Assembly (NCBI RefSeq): GCF_042660285.1
Contig: NZ_JBHSTP010000001.1
Location: 1,550,001-1,614,000, forward strand
Length of the DNA: 64,000 nt
Source: Luethyella okanaganae
Lineage (GTDB): Bacteria; Actinomycetota; Actinomycetes; Actinomycetales; Microbacteriaceae
Reading direction: 5' to 3'
The translations under genes and the position numbers were made by a program. Below the pieces are notes generated by a model. It saw only the letters and a list, made by a program, of their open reading frames with translations. It did not search any database and was not told the DNA's origin. This document shows positions 8,374 to 16,085 of this stretch, in pieces (positions within the stretch are counted from its first letter, which is position 1; the number at the start of each line of letters is the position of its first letter).

Positions 8374-8985
8374 TTAGGGTCGAGGCGGCTGTTTTCGCAC
8401 CCCGATGACGATGCCTGCGAGAGCCGCGGCCACGATCAGTCCCAACACGATCCAGATCACAGCTCCGGATAGGCCACCGGCGGCGGACGGGTCGGCACTC
8501 GGTGAGAAGATCGGAGAGGCGGTCGTCGACCCAGGGGGGAGAAAGACGAGCCGCCCGCTGGCGGAATCGAAGACGACCTCGTAACCGAGGAAGAAGCTGA
8601 ATCCGGTGTTGAAATGGCCGCCGTCGTCATCGGGGGTGTCGAGATGAACCCAGCCGGTGGGGTCGTCGCTTGGGGTGGTGGTGAAGCCGCGAAACGGCTT
8701 CGCAGTGGTTCCTGCTGCGAGAGTGACCTTCTGACTAGCCAGAGTGAAACCGGCACCGACACCGGCGTTGCCGGTGGCGTAGCTCTGCGGAGACTCGAGG
8801 ACCGCCGCGTCGGCGGCCTGCCCGACGCCGAGGGTATCGACAACGACAAGAGAAACGTTCGCATCTTGAGTGTCAGAGGCCGTGGACGGCGGCGAGGTCG
8901 CGACGTTCCACGGAGACGACACACCAGAGACGAGCGCAACAAGCAACGCCCCCGCAACAGATACCACCCAACGTGCAGCCCCCAT
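8374..8985 (-). CDS. Secreted, C-terminally membrane-anchored protein of unknown function
   Basis: A 203-residue protein not recognised as a known family. The ATG at 8985 gives MGAARWVVSVAGALLVALVS, a signal peptide; a purine-rich ribosome site precedes it, and the longer ORF start at 9147 has no such features. The body is a Ser/Thr/Asp-rich exported region; a Ser/Pro/Ala linker (FSPSADPSAAGG) leads to a C-terminal membrane helix (GAVIWIVLGLIVAAALAGIV) and a short basic tail. The layout is that of a type I cell-surface protein. It has no operon partner. Confidence 0.6.
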   Translation of the reverse strand: MGAARWVVSVAGALLVALVSGVSSPWNVATSPPSTASDTQDANVSLVVVDTLGVGQAADAAVLESPQSYATGNAGVGAGFTLASQKVTLAAGTTAKPFRGFTTTPSDDPTGWVHLDTPDDDGGHFNTGFSFFLGYEVVFDSASGRLVFLPPGSTTASPIFSPSADPSAAGGLSGAVIWIVLGLIVAAALAGIVIGVRKQPPRP

Positions 8986-9122
8986 AAGGTCCCCCAACCC
9001 GATGCGCCCGCACTGCCGACGCAAGGCCGAGCCTCGCACAGGGGTTCTACGGTGTCGACACCCGCGAACGAGGGCCAACCCGCGGCGCCTCCTGCTGTTT
9101 TGCGCGAGGATGGCTGGCACCG

Positions 9123-9327
9123 GATGACGTGCCTCGTCATTGCCCACAACCTCGACACCATCTCCCGCGCCGATCAGGTTCTCATCCTTGGCCGAAGCCG
9201 GATCCGGCAGCGCACCCCCGCCGAGCCCCCCGACCCGATGGGCACTACCGCGCTCTGCTCAACGCGCACGGGGGCCGACGGCCCAGACTGCGCGAAAAGA
9301 CCCGGGCCGGCGACTGATGCCGCCTCG
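9123..9327 (+). pseudogene. Remnant of an exporter-fold ABC transporter C-terminus
   Basis: CLVIAHNLDTISRADQVLIL is readable from about 9130 and matches the end of the ABC protein at 17833-19542 (VLVIAHNLDTIVNADQVLVL). After that the frame breaks, but nucleotide similarity goes on through the region matching its stop codon and into the following non-coding DNA. It is therefore a decayed copy of the end of the metal/siderophore ABC operon, about 10 kb from the intact one. Confidence 0.7.
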
Positions 9328-9350
9328 CCCGAGCCTTTGGCGCCGATCGA

Positions 9351-9647
9351 TCAGTGCTCGTCGTAGTGATCGCCGTGCTCGGCGTGCTTGTGCCCGTCGT
9401 GGACGTAGTCGAGGTGGTCTCCGTGTTCGACGGCCTCATGCCCGCAGCCGGCGTCGTGCGCGTGCGCAGCCGGGGTGTGCTCGGCTACCGACTCGTGCTC
9501 GTCGTAGTGGTCGCCGTGCTCTGCGTGCCGGTGCGTGCCGTGCAGGTAGTCCACGTGGTCGCCGTGCTCGACGGCCTCGTGCCCGCAGCCGGTGCCGTGC
9601 TGGTGCTCGGTGATGGTGTGCTCCGCATGGGTGTCGGTGATGGTCAT
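9351..9647 (-). CDS. His-rich repeat metal-binding protein
   Basis: A 98-residue hydrophilic protein made mostly of His, Glu, Asp and Gly. It has two tandem copies of about 33 residues, each starting CGHEAVEHGDH and ending HAEHGDHYDEH. No signal peptide or membrane helix is visible, so a cytoplasmic metal buffer is likely. Similar actinobacterial proteins are sometimes called zinc transporter permease, which the sequence does not support. The start at 9647 overlaps the stop of the ArsR gene by 4 bp, so the two are co-translated. Confidence 0.8.
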   Translation of the reverse strand: MTITDTHAEHTITEHQHGTGCGHEAVEHGDHVDYLHGTHRHAEHGDHYDEHESVAEHTPAAHAHDAGCGHEAVEHGDHLDYVHDGHKHAEHGDHYDEH

Positions 9648-9979
9648 GTTGTTTCCTCTCGTGATGGTTCGGTGTCGATCTCGTCGACGGTGGGTTCGAG
9701 AACGTGGGCGAGAGCGTCGGCGATCATGTGCGTCACATGCTGGTCAGTCACGCGATACGTCACCTCTTTCCCACTTCGGGCGGCTGTCACCAGTCCGCCC
9801 TGCCTGAGCGTGCGCAAGTGCTGAGAGACCAGCGGCTGCGACATCCCGGTCGCCTCCGCCAGCGCGCCGACGGTCATCGGCTGGCCGCCGAGCAGCCTTA
9901 GCAGCCATAGCCTCGATTCGCTGCCGAGTACCTTGAACAACTCCGCCGCATCCGCCAGGCCGATCTCCCTGTGCACCAA
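9644..9979 (-). CDS. ArsR/SmtB-family metal-sensing repressor
   Basis: A 111-residue winged helix-turn-helix protein (recognition part EATGMSQPLVSQHLRTL). The last helix reads DQHVTHMIADALAHVLE, which gives Asp-x-His-x10-His-x2-Glu. This is the alpha-5 zinc-site spacing known from SmtB and CzrA, so zinc or a similar divalent ion is the likely signal. No N-terminal Cys pair is seen. It is followed by the His-rich protein in a 4-bp overlap and is divergent from the Fur-family gene at 10066. Confidence 0.9.
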   Translation of the reverse strand: MVHREIGLADAAELFKVLGSESRLWLLRLLGGQPMTVGALAEATGMSQPLVSQHLRTLRQGGLVTAARSGKEVTYRVTDQHVTHMIADALAHVLEPTVDEIDTEPSREETT

Positions 9980-10025
9980 ACCATCCCATCACACACATAA
10001 ACAGATTGCAATATGACTATACTAC

Positions 10026-10040
10026 TGAGAACCATTCTCG
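10026..10040. promoter_or_regulatory. Fur/Zur-like operator between arsR-type and zur-type genes
   Basis: TGAGAA-CCA-TTCTCG forms a near-perfect inverted repeat with core GAGAA-N3-TTCTC. A TATACT at 10018-10023 would make a -10 element for the rightward gene, so the site would cover its transcription start and allow autoregulation. The same core occurs at 11292-11304. Confidence 0.6.
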
Positions 10041-10065
10041 CACAACGGCGAAAGGAAGAGCGACC

Positions 10066-10467
10066 GTGTCACGAACCAGGGCAGACGAGCAGCGCCGCAC
10101 CGTGCAGCAGACGGCGGTGCGCGGTGCGCTTGAGAAAGCGGGCGGCTTCATCTCCGCCCAGGACCTCCACCAAAGGCTCAATGAGAGGGGCGACTCGGTC
10201 GGCCTTGCCACTGTCTACCGGCAGCTCAACGCCCTGGAGGCCGCGGGGCTCGCGGACACGATTCCGGTGCTCGGCGGACAACTGTTCCGTGCCTGCACGG
10301 CCGGCGAGCACCATCACCACCTGGTCTGCGAGAACTGCGGCAGGGCCGTGCAGATCGACCCACCGAGCGAAGGGTGGATCCAAACCGCCGCAGACCAGCA
10401 CGGCTTCACCGTCACACGGCATGTGCTGGAGGTCTTCGGCCGCTGCCCCGACTGCGCGAGCGCGTGA
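10066..10467 (+). CDS. zur: Fur-family transcriptional regulator, probably Zur
   Basis: A 133-residue Fur-family repressor. The GTG at 10066 is preferred over the ORF start at 10006 because AAAGGAAG lies at the right distance and the operator at 10026-10040 would otherwise be coding. It has the winged-helix stretch VGLATVYRQLNALEAAGLAD, the metal-site HHHHLVCENCG and a C-terminal CPDC, i.e. two CxxC pairs for structural zinc. Zur rather than iron-Fur is inferred from the zinc-type neighbours; Fur cannot be excluded. Confidence 0.85.
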   Translation: MSRTRADEQRRTVQQTAVRGALEKAGGFISAQDLHQRLNERGDSVGLATVYRQLNALEAAGLADTIPVLGGQLFRACTAGEHHHHLVCENCGRAVQIDPPSEGWIQTAADQHGFTVTRHVLEVFGRCPDCASA

Positions 10468-10623
10468 CAACGCGGCCGGTCGTGGGGATGGACACATGAG
10501 TGTGGATGCGGGCCCCGGCCTCACTCGGGCCGAGGCGCACCCGGCGGGTAGGTGAATCTTGTAGGTGGCGATCGGCGAGCCCTCCTGGATCAGCTCTCCG
10601 CGCCGCTCTTGATCGCCGCGGGC

Positions 10624-11265
10624 TCAGCCGGCCCTGAGTCCTGCAATGATCCAGTCCAGCCCTGTCTCGAAGATCTCATGCATGGGCAGGGTGAAGAATT
10701 CCGTGCCCACCCGCGCCGAGATCGGGTGGGTGGACGGGTCGAGCGCGTCCAGTCCGGTGACGAACGTCTTCGTCCGGTTCGGGCGGCGTTCGTCACCGCG
10801 GACGTCTGCATTGTCCTCGATGGCGATACGGGAGAAGGTCCAGCTCATGATCAGCGCGGTCCCGCGGGCGATCCTGGCGTCGTCGAAGCCGGCGGCGGCG
10901 AGGGCGGCGGCGAGCAGTTCGAGCAGGCGGTACGCCTGCGGGCCGGCGGGTCCGTTATCCAGAAGCCAGCTGGCAAGCCCCGAATACCGACGTAGTACCG
11001 CGCGCTGGGTCCGTGCCCATGCGCGGGCGCGCTCGTCCCAGCTCGCATCCGCTGCGGTGTCCGGTTGGACCAGGGCGCCGATGCGGTCTGCGACGAGGCG
11101 GATCAGTTCGTCGCGGTCGCCGATATGCCGGTACAGCGCCATCGGAGTGACGTCGAAGCGCGCGGCGATGGCACGCATCGTGACTCCCGCCAGCCCTTCC
11201 GTGCTGGTGATCTCGAGCGCCGCGTCCACGATGCCCTCACGGCTCAGCGGTGTCGGGATCTTCAC
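10624..11265 (-). CDS. TetR-family regulator
   Basis: A 213-residue regulator with an N-terminal TetR helix-turn-helix (GVTMRAIAARFDVTPMALYR, about residues 28-47). The GTG at 11265 is chosen because it gives the usual short TetR N-terminus; longer in-frame starts run through the operator region. It is divergent from the ABC uptake operon starting at 11386 and probably controls it. The C-terminal domain is of the TetR_C type with an unknown ligand. Confidence 0.85.
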   Translation of the reverse strand: MKIPTPLSREGIVDAALEITSTEGLAGVTMRAIAARFDVTPMALYRHIGDRDELIRLVADRIGALVQPDTAADASWDERARAWARTQRAVLRRYSGLASWLLDNGPAGPQAYRLLELLAAALAAAGFDDARIARGTALIMSWTFSRIAIEDNADVRGDERRPNRTKTFVTGLDALDPSTHPISARVGTEFFTLPMHEIFETGLDWIIAGLRAG

Positions 11266-11291
11266 GACTGTGATCCTATCGACCAAGTTTC

Positions 11292-11304
11292 GAGAAGCGT
11301 TCTC
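11292..11304. promoter_or_regulatory. Fur/Zur-like inverted repeat
   Basis: GAGAA-GCG-TTCTC is a perfect 5-3-5 inverted repeat with the same arms as the site at 10026-10040. It lies in the divergent TetR/ABC-operon promoter region, so it could put the uptake operon under the same metal regulator. Confidence 0.55.
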
Positions 11305-11308
11305 AATA

Positions 11309-11331
11309 GAGTATACATAGTAAACATACTC
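11309..11331. promoter_or_regulatory. Inverted repeat, candidate TetR operator
   Basis: GAGTAT at 11309-11314 and ATACTC at 11326-11331 form perfect 6-bp arms 11 bp apart in an AT-rich stretch between the TetR gene and the ABC operon. This size and position are usual for a TetR operator. Confidence 0.5.
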
Positions 11332-11385
11332 GACATTAGCTCGGGTGTCCCGGAGCAATAGCAATACAGAGAGTGATGGTGTCGG

Positions 11386-12891
11386 ATGGTGTCGCGTATG
11401 GGTCGCAGGGTGACTGCGTTGCTGGCGGTGAGTGTGGCTGCTTCGCTTGTATTGGCGGGGTGCTCCGCGGGCCCAGACAGCGGGCAACAGCCGAAGTCCG
11501 GTGGGACGCTGCGGGCGGCGTTCGCAGGAGGCTCGACGGAGACGTTGAACTATTTCCAGGGACCGACGGCGCTGGACTACGTGCGTGCCCGGCTGGTGCA
11601 CGCACCGCTGTGCGAGCTCGATCCGGACGCACCCGATGGGGTCGGCTACGGGGTGGTCAAGTCGATCGACGTGAGCGACGACCTCTCGGAGTACACGCTG
11701 CACCTGCGCGACGGCGTCTCGTTCACCGATGGCTCGGCGGTGACAGCGAAGGATGCGCTGTATTCGCTGCGGGCGCCGGTGCTGCTGAAGGGCCTGCCGT
11801 TCATGAAGCTCGTCGCGCGTAACTTCGATCTGGATGCGGCTTCGACGCGGGATGCGTCGACGGTGGTGCTGCCGACGCTTTCGCCGACCGCGGACGGTCG
11901 GGAGCTGATCTGCCAGAGCATGCTCGCGATCAAGGACGGCACGACGGAGTTCACTCAGGAGACACCTTCCTCGGGTCCATTCACGATCGCGGCGTTCGAG
12001 CCTGGACAGTCTACGTTGCTAAAGCGCAACGACCACTTCTACGGGAAGGCATCGTCTCTGGACGCGATCGAGCTGGTCTCGATCCCGGACGGGACGGCAC
12101 GGGTGAACGCGCTGCGGCAGGGACAGGTGGACTATATCTCCGGCATCACCCCCGCACAGGCGCGGTCCCTCGACAGTGCGGACCAGGTGGCCGTCGCGAC
12201 GAGTGAGTTGCCGTATGCGTCATACCAGGCCTTCTCGATGAACCTCTCCTTCACGCCTTTCGCCGACCCTCGGGTGCGGGAGGCGCTCAAACTCGCGGTC
12301 GATCGGGAACGGATCATCGAGAACGTCTACTACGGGCACGCCTTCGAAGGCAACGACGTGCCGGCGCTCGGCTTCCCCAGTTACAACACGACGCTCAAGC
12401 AGCGGGCTTACGACCCGGACCGGGCACGTGAGCTGCTGGCCGAGGCCGGACAGAACGGCATGAGCGTCGAGCTGACGGCCGGGCCGGAGCTTCCGGGCAT
12501 GGTCGAGACTGCGACGCTCATCGTCGAGGACCTCAAGGCCATCGGCGTGAATGCGACTCTGCGCGAGCTCGCCCCAGGTCAGCTGTTCGCGGACTACCCG
12601 GCCTACCTCGCGCTTCCGTTCAAGGCCGGCTACAACCCACCGGCGATGTTCGAGCCGAACTATACGCCCGGCGACTTCCCCGAGGTCGACGCGCTCGTGA
12701 AGACGGCGCGCAGCGCCACCGACGCGCAAGCGCGGCTGACCGCATCCCACGAGGCGCAGCAGTTGCTCTGGCAGCAGGGCAACCAGATCGCGCCGGTGTT
12801 CGTCCCGACGATCAGCGCGGCGGCGACCGGGGTGTCAGGGGTCCGGGAACTGCAGTTCCCCGACCTGTCCCGTGCGACGATCACCCGCTGA
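11386..12891 (+). CDS. ABC substrate-binding lipoprotein, peptide/nickel (Opp) family 5
   Basis: A 501-residue family-5 solute-binding protein. The signal peptide ends in a lipobox (LVLAGC), so it is lipid-anchored outside the membrane. Family stretches include EYTLHLRDGVSFTDGSAVTAKD and the later AFSMNLSFTPFADPRVREALKLAVDRE. It heads a five-gene transport operon. Opp-type binding proteins carry peptides, nickel or metal-metallophore complexes; the metal-linked context favours the last. A second ATG at 11398 is also possible. Confidence 0.9.
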   Translation: MVSRMGRRVTALLAVSVAASLVLAGCSAGPDSGQQPKSGGTLRAAFAGGSTETLNYFQGPTALDYVRARLVHAPLCELDPDAPDGVGYGVVKSIDVSDDLSEYTLHLRDGVSFTDGSAVTAKDALYSLRAPVLLKGLPFMKLVARNFDLDAASTRDASTVVLPTLSPTADGRELICQSMLAIKDGTTEFTQETPSSGPFTIAAFEPGQSTLLKRNDHFYGKASSLDAIELVSIPDGTARVNALRQGQVDYISGITPAQARSLDSADQVAVATSELPYASYQAFSMNLSFTPFADPRVREALKLAVDRERIIENVYYGHAFEGNDVPALGFPSYNTTLKQRAYDPDRARELLAEAGQNGMSVELTAGPELPGMVETATLIVEDLKAIGVNATLRELAPGQLFADYPAYLALPFKAGYNPPAMFEPNYTPGDFPEVDALVKTARSATDAQARLTASHEAQQLLWQQGNQIAPVFVPTISAAATGVSGVRELQFPDLSRATITR

Positions 12892-12895
12892 CCCG

Positions 12896-13861
12896 GTGAG
12901 GGTGACCTCGTGGATCGCGGTGAGGGTCGCGGCCTGTGCGGCGACCCTCACCCTGCTGTCCATCATCGTGTTCTGGGCGACCGAGATGCTCCCCGGCGAC
13001 GCGGTCGGGGTGCTGTCGGGGCCGAACGCCACCGACGCCGAGCGGGATGCGGTCCGCCTCGCCCTGCGCCTGGACCGCCCGGCCATCGAGCGTTACGTGG
13101 AGTGGATCGGCGGGGCGCTGCACAGCGACCTGGGCACGTCGCTGGTCTCGGGCCGGGACGTCGCCGGGATCGTCGGTGCCCGGCTTGCGACGAGCCTGGC
13201 CGTGCTTACCCCGGCCGTGCTGGTGATCGTGCTGCTGGCCGGGGGGCTGGGCGCCGCGGCCGGGTTGCGGCGGGGCGGCCGGCTGGACCGGTGGCTCAGC
13301 GGTGCCACCCTCGGGTTGATCGGAACCCCGGAGTTTCTGATCGCGACCGCGCTGCTCGTGGTGTTCACCGTGTGGTGGCCGATCCTGCCCGCGGTCGCGA
13401 TCATCCCGCCCGGGCAGTCCTTGTGGGTGCACCCGGAGCTGGTGCTGCTGCCTGCGCTCGCGTTGGCCCTCGGCGGCTTCGGCTCCACGATGCGGCTGCT
13501 GCGCGCGTCGGTCGCGCAGACCGTCACAGCCCCCTATGCGGAGTTCGCGCGGCTGAACGGCGTGCGCGGGGGCCGGTACGTGTGGGGGGTCGTGGTCTCC
13601 AACGCGCTCGCCCCGGCGGTGATGGCCTTGGCGGTCATGACTGCAGGACTACTGGGCGGCGCGATCGTCGTGGAGACCCTGTTCAACGTGCCCGGCCTGG
13701 GCTCCGAGCTCGCCCAGGCGGTCGCCAGCCGCGACGTGCCCCTCGTCCAGGGCCTGAGCCTCGTACTGGGCGCGATGACGCTGCTGATCCTGCTCACCGG
13801 CGACATCACCGCCCGGCTGCTGAATCGGCACGTCCCGGCCCCGACGGGCGGAACCTCATGA
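12896..13861 (+). CDS. ABC permease, DppB type
   Basis: About 321 residues with the usual DppB layout: an N-terminal helix, a periplasmic loop containing LRLDRPAIERYVEWIGGALHSDLGTSL, then five more helices with the ATPase-contact loop (YAEFARLNGVRGGRYVW). The start is uncertain: GTG at 12896 follows the previous stop by 4 bp, while GTG at 12872 would overlap it by 20 bp. Downstream it overlaps the second permease by 4 bp. Confidence 0.88.
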   Translation: MRVTSWIAVRVAACAATLTLLSIIVFWATEMLPGDAVGVLSGPNATDAERDAVRLALRLDRPAIERYVEWIGGALHSDLGTSLVSGRDVAGIVGARLATSLAVLTPAVLVIVLLAGGLGAAAGLRRGGRLDRWLSGATLGLIGTPEFLIATALLVVFTVWWPILPAVAIIPPGQSLWVHPELVLLPALALALGGFGSTMRLLRASVAQTVTAPYAEFARLNGVRGGRYVWGVVVSNALAPAVMALAVMTAGLLGGAIVVETLFNVPGLGSELAQAVASRDVPLVQGLSLVLGAMTLLILLTGDITARLLNRHVPAPTGGTS

Positions 13862-14676
13862 CCGGGCGCAGCCGGGTCATCGCCGTCCCCGCCCTGCTCG
13901 TGCTGCTCATCGCCATGGCCGGTCCCTGGATTCCGGTCGACAGCACGACCGTGCCGATCGGCGGCCCGTTCGAGGCGCCCGCCGGCGCGCACCCGTTGGG
14001 CACGGACGTCCTCGGCCGGGACGTGCTCCCCCGCGTGCTCGTCGGCGGGCGCGTCCTCGTCACCCAAGCCGCCGCCGCGACCCTGCTCGGTAGCCTGATC
14101 GGGCTGGCCCTGGGTGTCTGGCTAGGCGTCACCCACCGCCGCACCGCCGGCCGTGTGCTGATGCGCATGGTGGACGGCCTTGCAGCGCTGCCCGCCCTGC
14201 TGTTGATCCTGCTGCTGGCCACCGGCGTACCCGGCAACGACGCAGCGGTCGCCGCCGCGATCGCGCTGGTGACTGTGCCGTTCTCCGTACGCATCATCCG
14301 CGAGTGCACCGCCCGGCTCGCCGCCACCGACTACGCCCGCCACGCGGAGGCTCGCGGGGAGCGCACACTGACACGGGTCCGCTACGACATCCTTCCCGGC
14401 CTCGTCCCGGTCGCCATGGCCGAGGCGGGCATCCGGTTCGTGGCCGCGACCCAGCTCGCCGCGACCGCCGGGTTCCTCGGCCTCGGCGCCGGAGCCCCTG
14501 TGGCGAACTGGGGCCGGATGGTCCGCGAGAACGGCACGGGCATCGCCATGAACCCGCTGCCCGTGATCGTGCCGGCCGCCCTGCTGATCCTGCTCGCAGT
14601 CGGAGTGACGATCCTGCTCGACCGTGCCTCCGAGTCCACCCGACTGGCACCTGAGCGGATCGAGCGTACGGCATGA
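13858..14676 (+). CDS. ABC permease, DppC type
   Basis: A 272-residue inner-membrane permease. PAGAHPLGTDVLGRDVLPRV is the DppC/OppC hallmark before the transmembrane core, and the coupling loop reads YARHAEARGERTLTRVRYD. It starts in a 4-bp ATGA overlap with the DppB-type gene and overlaps the ATPase gene by 4 bp. It should pair with the upstream permease to form the channel. Confidence 0.9.
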   Translation: MTGRSRVIAVPALLVLLIAMAGPWIPVDSTTVPIGGPFEAPAGAHPLGTDVLGRDVLPRVLVGGRVLVTQAAAATLLGSLIGLALGVWLGVTHRRTAGRVLMRMVDGLAALPALLLILLLATGVPGNDAAVAAAIALVTVPFSVRIIRECTARLAATDYARHAEARGERTLTRVRYDILPGLVPVAMAEAGIRFVAATQLAATAGFLGLGAGAPVANWGRMVRENGTGIAMNPLPVIVPAALLILLAVGVTILLDRASESTRLAPERIERTA

Positions 14677-16085
14677 GCCCGATATCCAGCATCCACGGGC
14701 TCACCGTGACCGCCCCCGACGGCACCGCGATCCTCGCCGGCGTCGACCTTGACCTCGCCCCTGGCACGGTGACCGGGATCGTCGGGCCATCCGGTGCGGG
14801 CAAGACCACCCTCGCGCACGCGCTGCTCGGACACCTCGGTCCCGGACTGCGCCGCACCGCGGGCACCGTCCGGGTGGCCGGCCTCGACCCCTTCTCCCCC
14901 GAGGGACGGCGCGCGCTGCGCGGCCTCGTCACGGGGTACGTGCCCCAGGATCCCGCAAGCGCCCTGAACCCCCGCCGGCGTATCCTTGCCCAACTGCGCA
15001 CGGCCGACCGGATCGCCCACCCCGATGACGGTCGCCGCGTCCGGGCCGAACGGATCGCGGCCGCCGCCCGCGCCGCGTCCCTGGAAGAGCACCTGCTGCA
15101 CCGGCATCCCGGACGCCTGTCGGGCGGGCAGGCGCAACGCGTATTGCTGGCCTGGGCGCTCATCGCCCGCCCCCGGCTGATCGTCCTCGACGAGCCGACG
15201 AGCGGACTCGATCCCGAGACCGCGCACGCCGCCAGTACCGCGTTCGCCGCACTGCCCTGGCAACCCGCGATCCTGCTCATCAGCCACGATCGGGCCCTCG
15301 TCGCCCGGATGGCCGACAGCACCTTCACCATCGCCGCCGGTCGCCTTCATCCCGCACCGCAGATCACGGCGCCGGCCACACCTGCGAGCCCGGCACGCTC
15401 ACACCTGTCCGGCCCGCACCGGGAGGCGGCGCTGTCCGCGGAGAGCATCACCATACGGCATGGTGAGCTGCGCGTCATCGACGAGGTGAGCTTCACGATC
15501 GCGCAGGCCGAGCTGCTCGCCCTGCGCGGGGTCTCCGGCAGCGGCAAGACCTTGCTCGCCCGTGCTCTTGCCGGGCTCACCCCGCCCACCGCTGGACGGC
15601 TGCGTCTGCACGGCGCGCCGATCGGCTGGGATGCCGCGGCCCGCGCGCGAGCTGGCGGACCGTTTCTCGCCTACGTCGGCCAGAACGCCCGCGCCGCCCT
15701 CAACCCGCACGAACCCGTCAACCGCTCCCTGGACCGCGCCCTCGCGTCCGCCTCCCGGAACGGCCGCTCCTGCGGGTGGAGCCTAGACGAGCTGCTCGAA
15801 CGGTTCGAATTGCACCCGCAGCTGCTGGAACGAACCCCGGACCGCCTCAGCGGCGGCCAACGCCACCGGGTCGCCATCGCCGGCGCGATCGCCGCCGCGC
15901 CCGCCGTGCTGCTCTGCGACGAGTCCACCGCCTCCCTCGACACCGGCACCGAGCAGCGCATCCTCGACACCCTCGATTGCCACCGACGCGACTGCGGCAC
16001 GCCGATCCTGCTCATCACCCACCGAGATCGCGTCACCACCAGAGTCGACCGCATCCTCACCCTCAGCGAAGGACACCTGCGATGA
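14673..16085 (+). CDS. ABC ATPase with two fused nucleotide-binding domains (DppDF type)
   Basis: A 470-residue protein with two complete ATPase domains. Domain 1 has Walker A GPSGAGKTTL, signature LSGGQAQRV and Walker B LIVLDEPTSGLD; domain 2 has GVSGSGKTLL, LSGGQRHRV and LLCDESTASLD. It supplies both ATPases for the Opp-type importer in one chain. Overlaps of 4 bp on both sides tie it to the operon. Confidence 0.92.
   Translation: MSPISSIHGLTVTAPDGTAILAGVDLDLAPGTVTGIVGPSGAGKTTLAHALLGHLGPGLRRTAGTVRVAGLDPFSPEGRRALRGLVTGYVPQDPASALNPRRRILAQLRTADRIAHPDDGRRVRAERIAAAARAASLEEHLLHRHPGRLSGGQAQRVLLAWALIARPRLIVLDEPTSGLDPETAHAASTAFAALPWQPAILLISHDRALVARMADSTFTIAAGRLHPAPQITAPATPASPARSHLSGPHREAALSAESITIRHGELRVIDEVSFTIAQAELLALRGVSGSGKTLLARALAGLTPPTAGRLRLHGAPIGWDAAARARAGGPFLAYVGQNARAALNPHEPVNRSLDRALASASRNGRSCGWSLDELLERFELHPQLLERTPDRLSGGQRHRVAIAGAIAAAPAVLLCDESTASLDTGTEQRILDTLDCHRRDCGTPILLITHRDRVTTRVDRILTLSEGHLR

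Noticed and set aside
12910..13857. Arg/Gly-rich 5' part of a 588-residue plus ORF
   Set aside because: Out-of-frame reading of the first permease. Only the part from 13858 is a real gene.
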